From assembly GCA_019416685.1 (NCBI GenBank), contig DXWV01000033.1:1-64000 (forward strand): a stretch of DNA of 64,000 nt. Reading direction: 5' to 3'. Positions 8,589 to 17,499 of the stretch are shown here, in pieces (the first letter of the stretch is position 1; every line of letters begins with the position of its first letter). This stretch comes from Bacteroides sp. (GTDB lineage Bacteria > Bacteroidota > Bacteroidia > Bacteroidales > Bacteroidaceae). Both the position numbers and the translations under genes were made by a program. A model generated the notes under the pieces. That model saw nothing but the letters and a program-made list of their open reading frames with translations. It searched no databases and had not been told where the DNA came from.

Positions 8589-9623
8589 TTATTTACCTAT
8601 ATAGATGTATACGGGGAAGTGATCACTATAACCACCCTGGAAATTATTGCCTACATATGTGCGCAATGGATATCCTTTAAACTGCCCCTCTTTTTGTACC
8701 ATATAACTTTGTTTGAATATATTGCCATAGAATTTAGAACCGGGAGCTCTTTGAAGCTTTAGTTTACCGGTAGAACCTGTGGCAAGATTCTCTGTCACTA
8801 CGATATTATCGAAAATATTCCATGCATCGCCATAAGCAAGTGTTCCAAATCCTGCTTTAAGCATATCGGCGTAGGGATCATAGAGGTCTCCCTCTTTGAG
8901 GTCCTTTAACTTGAATTTTGCTCCCAGTCCTTGTGCAATACTCTTGTCTGTAGGATCATCATTAAAGTCGCCCATTGCTATAACTTTAGTCGCCGGATTA
9001 GCTCTCAGTACAGAATCTGCAATGCTACGCATCTGTTCTCCTACTGCAATCCGTTTGAATTCGGAAGCTTCTTTTCCTCCCAAACGTGACGGCCAGTGTG
9101 CTACCATAAAGAAGAACGGTTCATCTTCAATGGTTCCCCACATGGTGAGAATATCACGTGTCTTAAAGTTGGGTAACGAAGGAATGACTGTTTTCACCGG
9201 GTACTGTCCTTCTATTTTAAATATGTCAGGACGATATAGGAATGCTACATCCACTCCACGCGCTTCGGGAGAATCGAAGTGTACGATTCGGTAGTTACCC
9301 GGAGCAAGCTTAGGAGTAGCTATAATATCCTCTAATACACCACGGGTTTCTACTTCTGAAACACCAATTACAACCGGATAATTCTTATCAATGGCAGCGA
9401 TATCAAAAAGCACCCGTTCGATGTTACTGAGCTTCTTGTTATATTTGGCTGTATTCCATTTTTTAGGTCCTTCGGGAGTGAACTCATCATCCAGAACTTC
9501 AGGATCGTTGATTGTATCAAAGAAATTCTCGATGTTGTAGAAAACTACTTTATAGGGCTTCTGTGCGAAACTGAATGAGATCAGTAACACAAAGAAAATT
9601 GAAGGAATTAATAGTTTTTTCAT
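8589..9623 (-). CDS. Exported endonuclease/exonuclease/phosphatase (EEP) family protein
   Basis: A 344-residue protein with an N-terminal signal peptide (LLIPSIFFVLLISFSFA, cut before QKPYK). The DNase I-like EEP fold is clear: VVFYNIENFFDT (metal-binding Asn/Glu strand), VIGVSEVET (catalytic Glu), GVDVAFLYR, VAHWPSR, AMGDFNDDPTD (Asp/Asn pair) and the C-terminal YSDHFPVY with the catalytic Asp-His. All expected catalytic residues are present, so it should be active as a phosphodiesterase or nuclease in the periplasm or outside. It lies 15 bp after the receptor's upstream edge and 11 bp after the NUC1 endonuclease gene, in one operon. The substrate (DNA, RNA or a phospho-ester) cannot be set from sequence. 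Confidence 0.9.
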   Translation of the reverse strand: MKKLLIPSIFFVLLISFSFAQKPYKVVFYNIENFFDTINDPEVLDDEFTPEGPKKWNTAKYNKKLSNIERVLFDIAAIDKNYPVVIGVSEVETRGVLEDIIATPKLAPGNYRIVHFDSPEARGVDVAFLYRPDIFKIEGQYPVKTVIPSLPNFKTRDILTMWGTIEDEPFFFMVAHWPSRLGGKEASEFKRIAVGEQMRSIADSVLRANPATKVIAMGDFNDDPTDKSIAQGLGAKFKLKDLKEGDLYDPYADMLKAGFGTLAYGDAWNIFDNIVVTENLATGSTGKLKLQRAPGSKFYGNIFKQSYMVQKEGQFKGYPLRTYVGNNFQGGYSDHFPVYIYIGK

Positions 9624-9634
9624 ACGTCAGAATA

Positions 9635-10822
9635 TTAGTTGATTCCCCACTGTGTAGGGTTGTTTTGTTGTTTTACAGTTGCTGATACTTGTGGGAAAAA
9701 CGTAAAACCTGTTTTTGCTTCAATATCTGCTACTGATGTACAAATAGACCGGGGAGGTTCAATATTACCATAAGATTTTTGTTCCACCCAGAATCCGATA
9801 GAGATAAGTTCACTGTCTGAACAATCTTTGATAGCTTTGCCTGTCGAACCACTTTTGGTGCGCAACAGAACTTTGTAGTAGTTCGTTGGGAGTGATACTA
9901 CATTGCCGGCTCCGTCAAATGTGGTTGCGTTGGAATTAAAAATGGCACCGGTTACTACATATAAAGTATCGGAGCATTTGTTTCCACGGACCCTGGCTTC
10001 GAGCTTTGCCCACATGTCTTGATTGAGACGATTCAGCTGTGGAGTCATATTCGACATATAGAAAGTTTGAGCATTCAATTCATCGGTTGCCAGACGATCT
10101 GCCGATGGCAACTGGTGTCCACGGTCATAAGAGCCTCTGTATGATTTGTCTACACAGTTTGCTTGATAAGCTATAGGAACGATAGGATCAAAAGCCCATG
10201 CGTCCGTACGACTGCCGGATCCTGTCAGATAGGCATTGTGTATCGGATAGGCAACCCACAGCGCAGCCTTCTTTGTTTTATCAAAGCAGATGGAGTAATT
10301 ACGAACCTTTTTATCGTTGCTTAGTGGGCCGTAATGTGTGACGTATTGATAATTCACATTCTCCTTAGGTGCCGGCAGTTCTGCCCAAGCTCCGAATGGC
10401 GGTAAGTTTTGTTGCGATTCGGCAAGTTGTACCAAGGTGAAAGTCTGTGCTTCTCCTCCCGCAAAGCGGAAAGAGATTTTGGCTTCACGTTGTTCTTTTC
10501 CGGTATTGGCTTTATAATATACATACAGTACATTAAGTCCTTCATTTACTGTACCACTTTTAGCTGAATTGGTATAGTCTCTACTACTGAAGGCACACCA
10601 GCCATTCCCTTCAACGATTTCGGCATCCCATTCGGTACCTGCTGTACCGGTTATGATGATTGCCGAAGAACTTTCGGCAGAGCTAACCGTTGAAGATACT
10701 TTCCAATAGGCTTCATTGAGCTTTTGTACTACTTCCGGATCATCGCTGCTACATCCTCCTATCCACAATGGTAAAATTGTGAATAAGAGGATATTAATTA
10801 TAAAACTGTTTTTTTTTAACAT
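9635..10822 (-). CDS. DNA/RNA non-specific endonuclease lipoprotein with BACON-like N-terminus
   Basis: A 395-residue predicted lipoprotein (lipobox WIGGC, Cys24). The N-terminal 110 residues after the lipid anchor form a BACON-like Ig fold (GTEWDAEIVEGNGWCAFSSR...GKEQREAKISFRFAGG). The rest is a NUC1 nuclease of the beta-beta-alpha-metal class, with the active-site motif YDRGHQLPSADR (general-base His) and the metal-binding MSNMTPQLNRLNQDMW (Asn). Such enzymes cut single- and double-stranded DNA and RNA with Mg. A lipid anchor plus BACON domain suggests display on the cell surface. The neighbouring EEP enzyme and TonB receptor suggest a stepwise degradation and uptake route. Confidence 0.92.
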   Translation of the reverse strand: MLKKNSFIINILLFTILPLWIGGCSSDDPEVVQKLNEAYWKVSSTVSSAESSSAIIITGTAGTEWDAEIVEGNGWCAFSSRDYTNSAKSGTVNEGLNVLYVYYKANTGKEQREAKISFRFAGGEAQTFTLVQLAESQQNLPPFGAWAELPAPKENVNYQYVTHYGPLSNDKKVRNYSICFDKTKKAALWVAYPIHNAYLTGSGSRTDAWAFDPIVPIAYQANCVDKSYRGSYDRGHQLPSADRLATDELNAQTFYMSNMTPQLNRLNQDMWAKLEARVRGNKCSDTLYVVTGAIFNSNATTFDGAGNVVSLPTNYYKVLLRTKSGSTGKAIKDCSDSELISIGFWVEQKSYGNIEPPRSICTSVADIEAKTGFTFFPQVSATVKQQNNPTQWGIN

Positions 10823-10833
10823 GGATAAGTATA

Positions 10834-13143
10834 CTATTGTCTTTTATAGGTAATAGTAATAGAACTAATATATACTGCACCACCACCAGGGAAAATGCTG
10901 AACTGTGATAGATTCAGTCCTTCAAGATTTTCCAGTGTAAAAGTACTACCTTTATCTGTTGAAACATTACTTTTAGCTTTGGCTGCTCCATCTAAGGTCG
11001 CCTGAGTGGCTCCGGCAGCATATGAATACCCGGTTTCACAGAGTAGGATATAGCGTGGAAAGAATGTCTTGGCAGATGTTTCGATAACAACCTTTTGTAC
11101 AATACCGGCTTGCTGCGGAACCTGAATGTGTGAGTTGAAAGCTGTTTTGGTTTCGTCACCGTTAAAGTTAATCTGCAGGAACGGAGCATCTGTTCCGGAA
11201 GCGGTAATGGCGCATTTGCCACTCCAGGCTCCAAAACTGTTACTGTAACTAAAAGGTGCATAGGCGCTGTTAGACATGGTTGCTATTTCGTCAGCAGTCA
11301 ATGTAACATCGAAAGTAGAGCCGTCTCCCGGAGCTAAAACAGTAACGGGAACTTCAACACTATTACCATTGGTGAGGGTAATTGTCAATTTTTGGTTGAT
11401 TACACTTTGAGTCGTATTTTGATCTGCGTGTACTGTAACTTTGGTATTATCGACTGTAGCCGACAATATGCCACTTGGAACGTTGACGGAGAGAGTATTA
11501 TTTCCTGCATTGCTGACATTTACCTGAATATCTTTGGAACCACCGGTTGAAGGGAATGTTAAAGATGTTGGAGATACCGAAACAATAGTCGGAGTGTTTG
11601 TACCTCCTCCTGTAAGATCAACAATTTGCCCGCCATTGCCAGTTGTTAAAGTCGGGTCGTCAATAGAGAACACAGAAGCTTCATCGGCCGTAAATTTGAT
11701 ATACAATGTAGATGTAGCATTCTTCAATGTAAAATCTGCTGTAGCAAACACCCAGTATTCGTCAGCTTGCTTGAATGTGTATGAAATGGCGTCACTCCAG
11801 GTAGTACCATCAGCGCTTAAATAGAAGTGGAATTTATCCTGTTTGAATTCATTGTCGTATACACCGCTGGTATTTTTAGAGTAGCTACCACCAAAAGTTA
11901 ATTTAAGATTGGTTTGTCCGGAAGCTAAAGCTATTTTATTAATAGTAAAGCTGGCATTGCTTCCAAAAAATAATTTGTCAGCTCCGGATGCACCTTCGTA
12001 GCCGGCACTTAGTTTACCCGATTGGCGAACAGAAGCTCCCGGTCCGGCATAGTCAACATTTGCAGAACCATCACCGGATTTCACCCAATCATTGAAGCTA
12101 TCAACGAATGGATATGGGCTTGATTTTGGAGCTGTTGTTCCAAAGGTTTCCGTATAGATAGCAGTGGTTGGTGTAGGAGGTGTACTACCTCCTTCAAGAT
12201 CAACGATCTGGCCACCGTTACCCGTTGTTAAGGTAGGGTCATCAATAGCGAATACAGAAGCCTCGTCAACCATAAATTTGATATACAATGTAGATGTAGC
12301 ATTCTTTAATGTAAAATCTGATGTAGCAAATACCCAATATTCATCAGCTTGCTTGAATGTGTATGAGATGGCATCACTCCAAGTAGTACCATCGGCACTT
12401 AAGTAGAAGTGGAATTTATCCTGTTTGAATTCATTGTCATATACACCATTTGTGTTTTTAGAGTAGCTACCACCGAAAGTTAATCGCAGGTTGGTTTGAC
12501 CGGTTGCCAAAGCTATTTTGTTAATAGTAAAGCTGGCATTACTTCCAAAGAATAGTTTGTCTGCTCCGGATGCACCTTCGTAGCCGGCACTTAGTTTTCC
12601 TGACTGACGGATGGAAGCTCCCGGGCCCGTATAATCAACATTTGCAGAACCGTCACCAGATATTACCCAATCATTGAAACTATCAACATATGGATATGGG
12701 CTTGATTTTGGTGCTGTTGTTCCAAAGGTTTCTGTATAGATAAAAGTTGTTGGTGTAATTGCTCCACTTTTAATCTTCACCGTTTCTGTCATCAGTGGAC
12801 CTACTTTATTTGAAATTTGAATTTCAATGCTTGCTTCGTCATTGATATTTTCCGGGATACTAACTTGAATCGTTGCAGAACCATCTCCTTCAGTTGCAGA
12901 AAGAGTTACCCAGGATTTGTCATCTTTCACTGTTGCGGTCCAATGGCGATTGGTCGAAATCTCAAAAGATGATTGGCTGCCTTCGGCAGGAGTACCGTCT
13001 GTAGTAAAAATCAGATTTGTTGGAGAGACTTCCAGATAAGGAGCCTCGGTGTCGTCATTATCGTCAACACAGCTCACAAAGGCCGTTGTAGCAATTAAGA
13101 GCATTGTTCCAAAAAACAACTTCAGAAAATTTAGATTCTTCAT
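10834..13143 (-). CDS. BACON-domain surface lipoprotein with tandemly duplicated 190-residue domain
   Basis: A 769-residue predicted lipoprotein, first gene of the operon. Lipobox FVSC (Cys25), then an acidic DDNDD stretch. Order of domains: BACON-type Ig fold (about 35-125), two nearly identical jelly-roll-like domains (about 131-318 and 325-512, each starting IYTETFGTTAPKSSPYP and ending TLTTGNGGQIVDL), a second BACON-like domain (about 525-615, VSPTSLTFPSTGG), and a C-terminal beta domain (about 620-769). The duplicated units resemble choice-of-anchor J/cleaved-adhesin-like binding modules. I see no catalytic motif, so a ligand-capture or scaffold role for the nuclease system is the simplest idea. 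Confidence 0.82.
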   Translation of the reverse strand: MKNLNFLKLFFGTMLLIATTAFVSCVDDNDDTEAPYLEVSPTNLIFTTDGTPAEGSQSSFEISTNRHWTATVKDDKSWVTLSATEGDGSATIQVSIPENINDEASIEIQISNKVGPLMTETVKIKSGAITPTTFIYTETFGTTAPKSSPYPYVDSFNDWVISGDGSANVDYTGPGASIRQSGKLSAGYEGASGADKLFFGSNASFTINKIALATGQTNLRLTFGGSYSKNTNGVYDNEFKQDKFHFYLSADGTTWSDAISYTFKQADEYWVFATSDFTLKNATSTLYIKFMVDEASVFAIDDPTLTTGNGGQIVDLEGGSTPPTPTTAIYTETFGTTAPKSSPYPFVDSFNDWVKSGDGSANVDYAGPGASVRQSGKLSAGYEGASGADKLFFGSNASFTINKIALASGQTNLKLTFGGSYSKNTSGVYDNEFKQDKFHFYLSADGTTWSDAISYTFKQADEYWVFATADFTLKNATSTLYIKFTADEASVFSIDDPTLTTGNGGQIVDLTGGGTNTPTIVSVSPTSLTFPSTGGSKDIQVNVSNAGNNTLSVNVPSGILSATVDNTKVTVHADQNTTQSVINQKLTITLTNGNSVEVPVTVLAPGDGSTFDVTLTADEIATMSNSAYAPFSYSNSFGAWSGKCAITASGTDAPFLQINFNGDETKTAFNSHIQVPQQAGIVQKVVIETSAKTFFPRYILLCETGYSYAAGATQATLDGAAKAKSNVSTDKGSTFTLENLEGLNLSQFSIFPGGGAVYISSITITYKRQ
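11608..12753. repeat. Intragenic tandem duplication of about 560 bp
   Basis: The stretches 12190-12753 and 11608-12171 encode almost the same 188 residues (for example PYPYVDSFNDWVISGDG against PYPFVDSFNDWVKSGDG) and remain highly similar in DNA. The separator encodes a short Gly/Ser/Thr/Pro linker. The near identity points to a recent duplication or gene conversion. Confidence 0.9.
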
Positions 13144-13209
13144 TGATGTTTAATAAATAAAAGTTAATATTGTAGGCGTTTTTAATTTAAACTTTCGCCG
13201 TAAAGCAAA

Positions 13210-13240
13210 CAAAGATATATTATTGAGCTGAATAAACAAA
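13210..13240 (-). promoter_or_regulatory. Promoter of the nucleic-acid scavenging operon
   Basis: On the minus strand, TTTG (13240-13237), exactly 19 bp, then TATCTTTG (13217-13210). This matches the Bacteroides sigma-ABfr consensus TTTG-N19-21-TAnnTTTG completely. It predicts a start near 13203 and a leader of about 60 nt before the ATG at 13143. Confidence 0.85.
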
Positions 13241-13690
13241 GCTTAGCTATCTTATTTTATATTACATTTTGGTTAAACTTTTGCCTTTAATTGTGAAAAA
13301 GTTTACACGGATGTGTCAAATTGATAGCTGCTCACCTCTTTTAATTACTTTCATTTTTAAATTAAATAACAAATTACAGTTTTAATTGTTTGGAAAAAGT
13401 TTAAAAATACTTATTGCTTTAATTTTGCTTGATATATATTGATTTTATTTATTGTTTCCAAAACTTTGCATATATTTGATAAAAAACTTACAATGCTTGG
13501 TTGGATTATTCGCTTTGTATTGCTAATATATGAGTAGTGTAAATAAGGAACTATTTAATATTTGTTGTTATTTAAGAATTTTGAAAAGGATTAAAGTGTG
13601 GGAATGTGTTTTATTTGTTGATGAAAAAAACAACAAATATCGGTTATTGTAAATGGTTGTTGTTCAGGATGTTATGGCTGTGTGTTTTTT
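13241..13690. other. A+T-rich intergenic stretch
   Basis: About 450 bp between the divergent operons with runs of A and T, no convincing coding frame, no RNA-like fold that I can see, and no promoter with both elements. Confidence 0.5.
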
Positions 13691-13778
13691 CTCTACGGTG
13701 AACGTATCGATTCTCTACGACGAACAACTCGAAACTCTACGAAGATCGGGGTGATTCTCTGCGGTAAACAGATTGAAT
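13691..13778. repeat. Intergenic array, 4 units of 22 bp, core CTCTACG
   Basis: Cores CTCTACGG, CTCTACGA, CTCTACGA and CTCTGCGG start at 13691, 13713, 13735 and 13757, each exactly 22 bp apart. The remaining 14 bp differ from unit to unit apart from a weak GAAC/AAAC. Confidence 0.8.
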
Positions 13779-13894
13779 GTTTGTAATGTTTTACATTGAC
13801 CATGCTGGGGTGAGAAATTGTTTTCTTGGTGTGTAATTAAAAAGCACTATTGTGGCAGTGAGGATGTTTTGAAGTATAGTTTTATTATGTAAGA

Positions 13895-13986
13895 CTGTAC
13901 ACTTTGGTATGACAAGAGTGTACAATCTTGATATGCAAAAGTGTACAATCTTACATGATGAAAGTGTACATTCTTATAGCTGTTGA
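13895..13986. repeat. Intergenic array, 4 units of 23 bp, core GTGTACAATCTT
   Basis: Cores CTGTACACTTTG, GTGTACAATCTT, GTGTACAATCTT and GTGTACATTCTT start at 13895, 13918, 13941 and 13964, each exactly 23 bp apart. TGTACA is palindromic. The array lies 240-330 bp upstream of the barrel-protein gene at 14227. Confidence 0.82.
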
Positions 13987-14128
13987 TAATCAGTGTGTTA
14001 TAGTGATTGTTTTAATCGAATCTCCTGGTTTGCTTCATAAGTTCCGGTTTCTTGTGTATCAGTTATTTTCTGAATATGTATTCTTTGATATCTTTTCTGT
14101 TATCTTTTTGTTTTCTTAACTCCGAATG

Positions 14129-14160
14129 TTTCGTAAGAGGAAATAAACTGTCTATTTTTG
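14129..14160 (+). promoter_or_regulatory. Promoter of the barrel-protein gene
   Basis: TATTTTTG (14153-14160) fits TAnnTTTG, with TTTC (14129-14132, one mismatch to TTTG) 20 bp upstream. Expected start is near 14167, with a 60-nt leader. Confidence 0.6.
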
Positions 14161-14226
14161 TCGCAACACTATAACAAAGACTATGACATCTGTCTTAGTA
14201 AACTATAAATTAGAACCGACAAAAAC

Positions 14227-16764
14227 ATGAAAAGCAAGCTACTATTATTATTGATGTTTTTTATTGTATCAAGTGCAGTTTATGCGCAAAACACGACATC
14301 TTCTTCTTATACACTGAAAGGTGTACTTTTGGACTCCTTAACTTTGGAAGGTGAACCCTATGCCACTATTAAAATTGTGAAAAAAGCACAGCCGGATAAA
14401 GCTGTGAAGATGGCGGTTACCGATATGCAAGGAAAATTTCAGGAAAAGATTAATATTGTACCGGGTATTCATACGATTACCATTACCTCTATAGGAAAAA
14501 GTACCGTGGTGAAAGACTTCGAGGTGAAATTGAATGAGAAGATTATTGATTTGGGCACTTTATACACCTCGGAAGCTACTAATGAGTTGGGGAGTGTTGA
14601 AATAGTTGCGCAAAAGCCGTTAGTAAAAGCTGATATAGATAAAATAGAGTATAATGTACAGGATGATCCGGACTCTAAAACCAATACAGTGCTGGAGATG
14701 CTGCGTAAAGTACCTTTGGTGACGGTGGATGGTGAGGATAATATTAAAGTAAATGGTAGTAGCAGCTTTAAGATCCATGTGAACGGGAAACCGGATAACA
14801 TGATGAGTGACAATCCGGTGGATGTTCTTAAAAGTATGCCGGCCAATACGATCAAGCATATTGAAGTGATAACAAATCCCGGTGCTAAATATGATGCCGA
14901 AGGAGTAGGTGGTATTCTTAATATTGTCACAATAGGCGGAAGTGGATTTAAGGGCTATACGGCTACTTTTAGTGCCAATGCAAGTAATACAGGGGGTGGT
15001 GGAAGCTTGTATACTACTATAAAAAAAGAGAAACTAACCCTTTCTGCACGTTATAATTATAGTGCCAATAATAATCCTCGCAGTTATTCAAGTTCTACCC
15101 AGCAACAGAAACAAGCGTCAACCGATAAGGAGACAATAATCTTGTCTGATGGTTCCAGTAAGGGAAAAGGCAACTTTCAGAGTGGTAACCTGGAGGCAAG
15201 TTATGAGATAGATACCCTGCGTCTGATAACAATGGGGTTTGGTATGTACGGAGGTAACAATGATAGCAAAGGAGATAACGAATCAATAATGAGAAATGCT
15301 GATCCGGCTTCTTCGGAAAGTATTTATTATTCATATAAAAGCGATAGTGAAAATGATGGTTCGTGGTATTCTATCCGTGGGAACGTAGATTATCAGCGTA
15401 CATCAAAAAAGGTAAAGGAACGTATGTTTACCTTATCTTATAAAGTGAGTACGCGTCCTCGTACCTCTAATTCAAAATTAGGTTATACCATTAATCATGT
15501 TGAGCCCGATTGGGAAGATTATGTGAATACTGTTCTTGACGGACAGAGTTCTGATGAAAAGCAGAATAGTTCGGAACATACTTTTCAGGCAGATTATACG
15601 ACTCCGATAGCCAGAATACATACGCTTGAGACAGGTGCGAAGTACATCATTCGCAATAATAAGAGTGATAATAACCGTTATGATAAGATAGGCGAATATG
15701 ATGCGCACCGCAGCAGTCATTACAAGCACTTGAACGATATAGTGGCTGCATATGCCGGGTATGCTATTAAGGTGAAGAAGTTTTCGGGTAGGGCAGGTAT
15801 ACGTTATGAACGTACTATGCAGGATGTGAAATATACAGAGAAGCCGGAAGAGAATTTCAATGTGAATTTTGATGATTTTATACCTTCGGCAAGTTTTGGT
15901 TTTAAAATTACAGAAATGTCGAATATTCGTGCCGGGTATAATATGCGTATCTGGCGGCCAAGTATCTGGTATTTGAATCCGTATCTGAATGATGCTAATC
16001 CATCTTATATAAGTCAGGGAAATCCATCGTTGGAAAGTGAAAAGAGTCATTCCTTTAATATTAGTTATAGTAATTTTACGCAGAAGTTTAATATTAATAT
16101 GGCACTAAACTATTCGTTCAACAATAATGGGATAGAGCGGATAACAACTCTGATGAACGATAATGATATCCCCGGATTGAAAGAACATACAGGTAAAGAA
16201 GTGCTTTATTCTACGTATGAGAATGTAGGCAAAAGTAGTAGTCTTGGATTAAGTGGTTATGTAAACTGGAATGCTTCACCCAAAACACGTGTTTATGTTA
16301 ACCTGTGGGGAGATTATTCACGTATGGAGAGTCCCTCTCAGGGATTGAAGAATAGCGGGTGGAATTTATTTGCATACGGTGGAGTACAGCAGACATTACC
16401 GTTGGATATCCGGCTGAGTGTAAACGTAATGGGAAGCACCCCTTATGTCTCTTTACAGGGTAAGGGAAGTAGCTATTATGACTATAGTATTAGTGTAAAC
16501 CGTTCCTTTCTTAAGGAGAAGCGTTTGACAGTGAGTGCTTTCGCCGGGAATTTTTTTAAGAAATACATGACAAATAAAAATACGGTAAATGGGGATAACT
16601 TCTGGCAGGAGAGTGCCTACCGTTATTCCCGCCAGCGTTTTGGTATGAGCATAAGCTACCGGATTGGTGAATTGAAAGCCAGTGTGAAAAAGGCTGCGCG
16701 TACTATTGAGAATGATGACGTAAAAGGTGGTGACGGCGGTGGCGGAGGCCAAGGTGGAGAATAA
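14227..16764 (+). CDS. Outer-membrane beta-barrel family protein, TonB-receptor-like
   Basis: An 845-residue protein. It has a signal peptide (LLLLLMFFIVSSAVYA), then a carboxypeptidase-regulatory-like domain (about 28-110), then a TonB-receptor plug-like region (about 120-235, with MLRKVPLVTVDGEDNIKVNG and ITNPGAKYDAEGVGGILNI), then the OMP_b-brl_3 barrel. It ends with an unusual glycine-rich tail (KGGDGGGGGQGGE) instead of an aromatic C-terminus. This family is common in Bacteroidota and usually lacks a SusD partner. Ligand is unknown. It is a single-gene unit with its own promoter and a strong terminator. Confidence 0.85.
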   Translation: MKSKLLLLLMFFIVSSAVYAQNTTSSSYTLKGVLLDSLTLEGEPYATIKIVKKAQPDKAVKMAVTDMQGKFQEKINIVPGIHTITITSIGKSTVVKDFEVKLNEKIIDLGTLYTSEATNELGSVEIVAQKPLVKADIDKIEYNVQDDPDSKTNTVLEMLRKVPLVTVDGEDNIKVNGSSSFKIHVNGKPDNMMSDNPVDVLKSMPANTIKHIEVITNPGAKYDAEGVGGILNIVTIGGSGFKGYTATFSANASNTGGGGSLYTTIKKEKLTLSARYNYSANNNPRSYSSSTQQQKQASTDKETIILSDGSSKGKGNFQSGNLEASYEIDTLRLITMGFGMYGGNNDSKGDNESIMRNADPASSESIYYSYKSDSENDGSWYSIRGNVDYQRTSKKVKERMFTLSYKVSTRPRTSNSKLGYTINHVEPDWEDYVNTVLDGQSSDEKQNSSEHTFQADYTTPIARIHTLETGAKYIIRNNKSDNNRYDKIGEYDAHRSSHYKHLNDIVAAYAGYAIKVKKFSGRAGIRYERTMQDVKYTEKPEENFNVNFDDFIPSASFGFKITEMSNIRAGYNMRIWRPSIWYLNPYLNDANPSYISQGNPSLESEKSHSFNISYSNFTQKFNINMALNYSFNNNGIERITTLMNDNDIPGLKEHTGKEVLYSTYENVGKSSSLGLSGYVNWNASPKTRVYVNLWGDYSRMESPSQGLKNSGWNLFAYGGVQQTLPLDIRLSVNVMGSTPYVSLQGKGSSYYDYSISVNRSFLKEKRLTVSAFAGNFFKKYMTNKNTVNGDNFWQESAYRYSRQRFGMSISYRIGELKASVKKAARTIENDDVKGGDGGGGGQGGE

Positions 16765-16769
16765 CAGAA

Positions 16770-16806
16770 ATGCCTGCATTTTTCGGAAAATGCAGGCGTT
16801 TTTGTT
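16770..16806 (+). terminator. Intrinsic terminator
   Basis: GCCTGCATTTT (16772-16782) pairs perfectly with AAAATGCAGGC (16787-16797), with a TCGG loop and a T-rich tail. It starts 5 bp after the barrel-protein stop. Confidence 0.9.
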
Positions 16807-16841
16807 TACGCTACAGTCTTTTAGATGGAATCTGGTAATAA

Positions 16842-17267
16842 TTACATGTCCTGACTCATCTTATTTTGTGGAATATACGGAACATGACCCTGTTCTTCTT
16901 TCTGCATATCTGTTTTTTTTGCCATTTCAAATTTTACTTTCAGTTCCGTCTTTTCTTCTATCAACCGTTCGATCTTTAAATCCTTTTCCCGTAGATATTG
17001 AATTAATTCCGTTAATGATGGACTGTTTTCTGTTTTCGTAGTTGTTTTTTGCTTGATCATCTCTCCTTTTCCGGTTATTAACCATTCTGCATCGACCCAA
17101 GTAAATGTTTGAAGTATTTTGGCCAAAATATCAAATCCTGGCTTATTTCTTCTTTGTACAACTATTCCTCTAATTGTTTGATCTACAACGCCTATCTTTT
17201 TTGCAAAAGAAGAGACATTCAGATCTGAGTAGTTTATTATTTCTTGTAATCTATCAATTATATCCAT
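16842..17267 (-). CDS. XRE-type helix-turn-helix regulator with coiled-coil tail
   Basis: A 141-residue protein. Residues about 1-65 match a phage-repressor-like HTH (IDRLQEIINYSDLNVSSFAKKIGVVDQTIRGIV...PGFDILAKILQTF), followed by WVDAEWLITGKGEM, a segment common in Bacteroides HTH proteins. Residues about 85-120 are a charged coiled coil (LREKDLKIERLIEEKTELK) that could mediate dimerisation. There is no peptidase or effector domain. It is divergent from the large surface lipoprotein gene at 17500, with a 22-bp palindrome between them, so it probably controls that gene and itself. Confidence 0.8.
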   Translation of the reverse strand: MDIIDRLQEIINYSDLNVSSFAKKIGVVDQTIRGIVVQRRNKPGFDILAKILQTFTWVDAEWLITGKGEMIKQKTTTKTENSPSLTELIQYLREKDLKIERLIEEKTELKVKFEMAKKTDMQKEEQGHVPYIPQNKMSQDM

Positions 17268-17297
17268 ACTATATTAAAAAAATAATCAATTAATTGT

Positions 17298-17328
17298 TTT
17301 GTTATATCAAATAAATGTTTGATATTTG
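17298..17328 (+). promoter_or_regulatory. Promoter of the coiled-coil lipoprotein gene
   Basis: TTTG (17298-17301), 19 bp, then GATATTTG (17321-17328; one mismatch to TAnnTTTG). The predicted start near 17335 gives a leader of about 165 nt before the ATG at 17500, unusually long for this window. The leader contains a small hairpin CCGTA/TACGG at 17331-17352. Confidence 0.55.
17304..17325. promoter_or_regulatory. Candidate operator, 22-bp palindrome
   Basis: ATATCAAA (17304-17311), 6-bp spacer, TTTGATAT (17318-17325): a perfect 8-bp dyad. It lies between the XRE gene and the gene at 17500 and overlaps the latter's -7 element, where binding of the XRE protein would block transcription. Confidence 0.6.
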
Positions 17329-17499
17329 CGCCGTAATAGGGCTATGCTACGGCTAAATTACTAAAAAAACGGCATTGATAATACATGTCGTCCAACTTTT
17401 AAATGATTGATGAGTAGCAGTTTGGGAAGAATTTACACAATAGCGACATATACGAAACTTAGTGTTTAATAATATATTATTAATGTAATTTTTTAACTT

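Noticed and set aside
8149..8604. Long antisense frame opposite the start of the TonB receptor gene
   Set aside because: The minus-strand receptor has complete domain structure and signal peptide; the antisense frame is its shadow.
13691..13986. Possible CRISPR array
   Set aside because: Units are only 22-23 bp in all, the constant part is 7-12 bp, there are no 30-bp spacers and no cas genes in the window.
13928..14119. 63-codon plus-strand frame upstream of the barrel-protein gene
   Set aside because: It starts inside the 23-bp array and has a biased, low-complexity hydrophobic product; likely chance.
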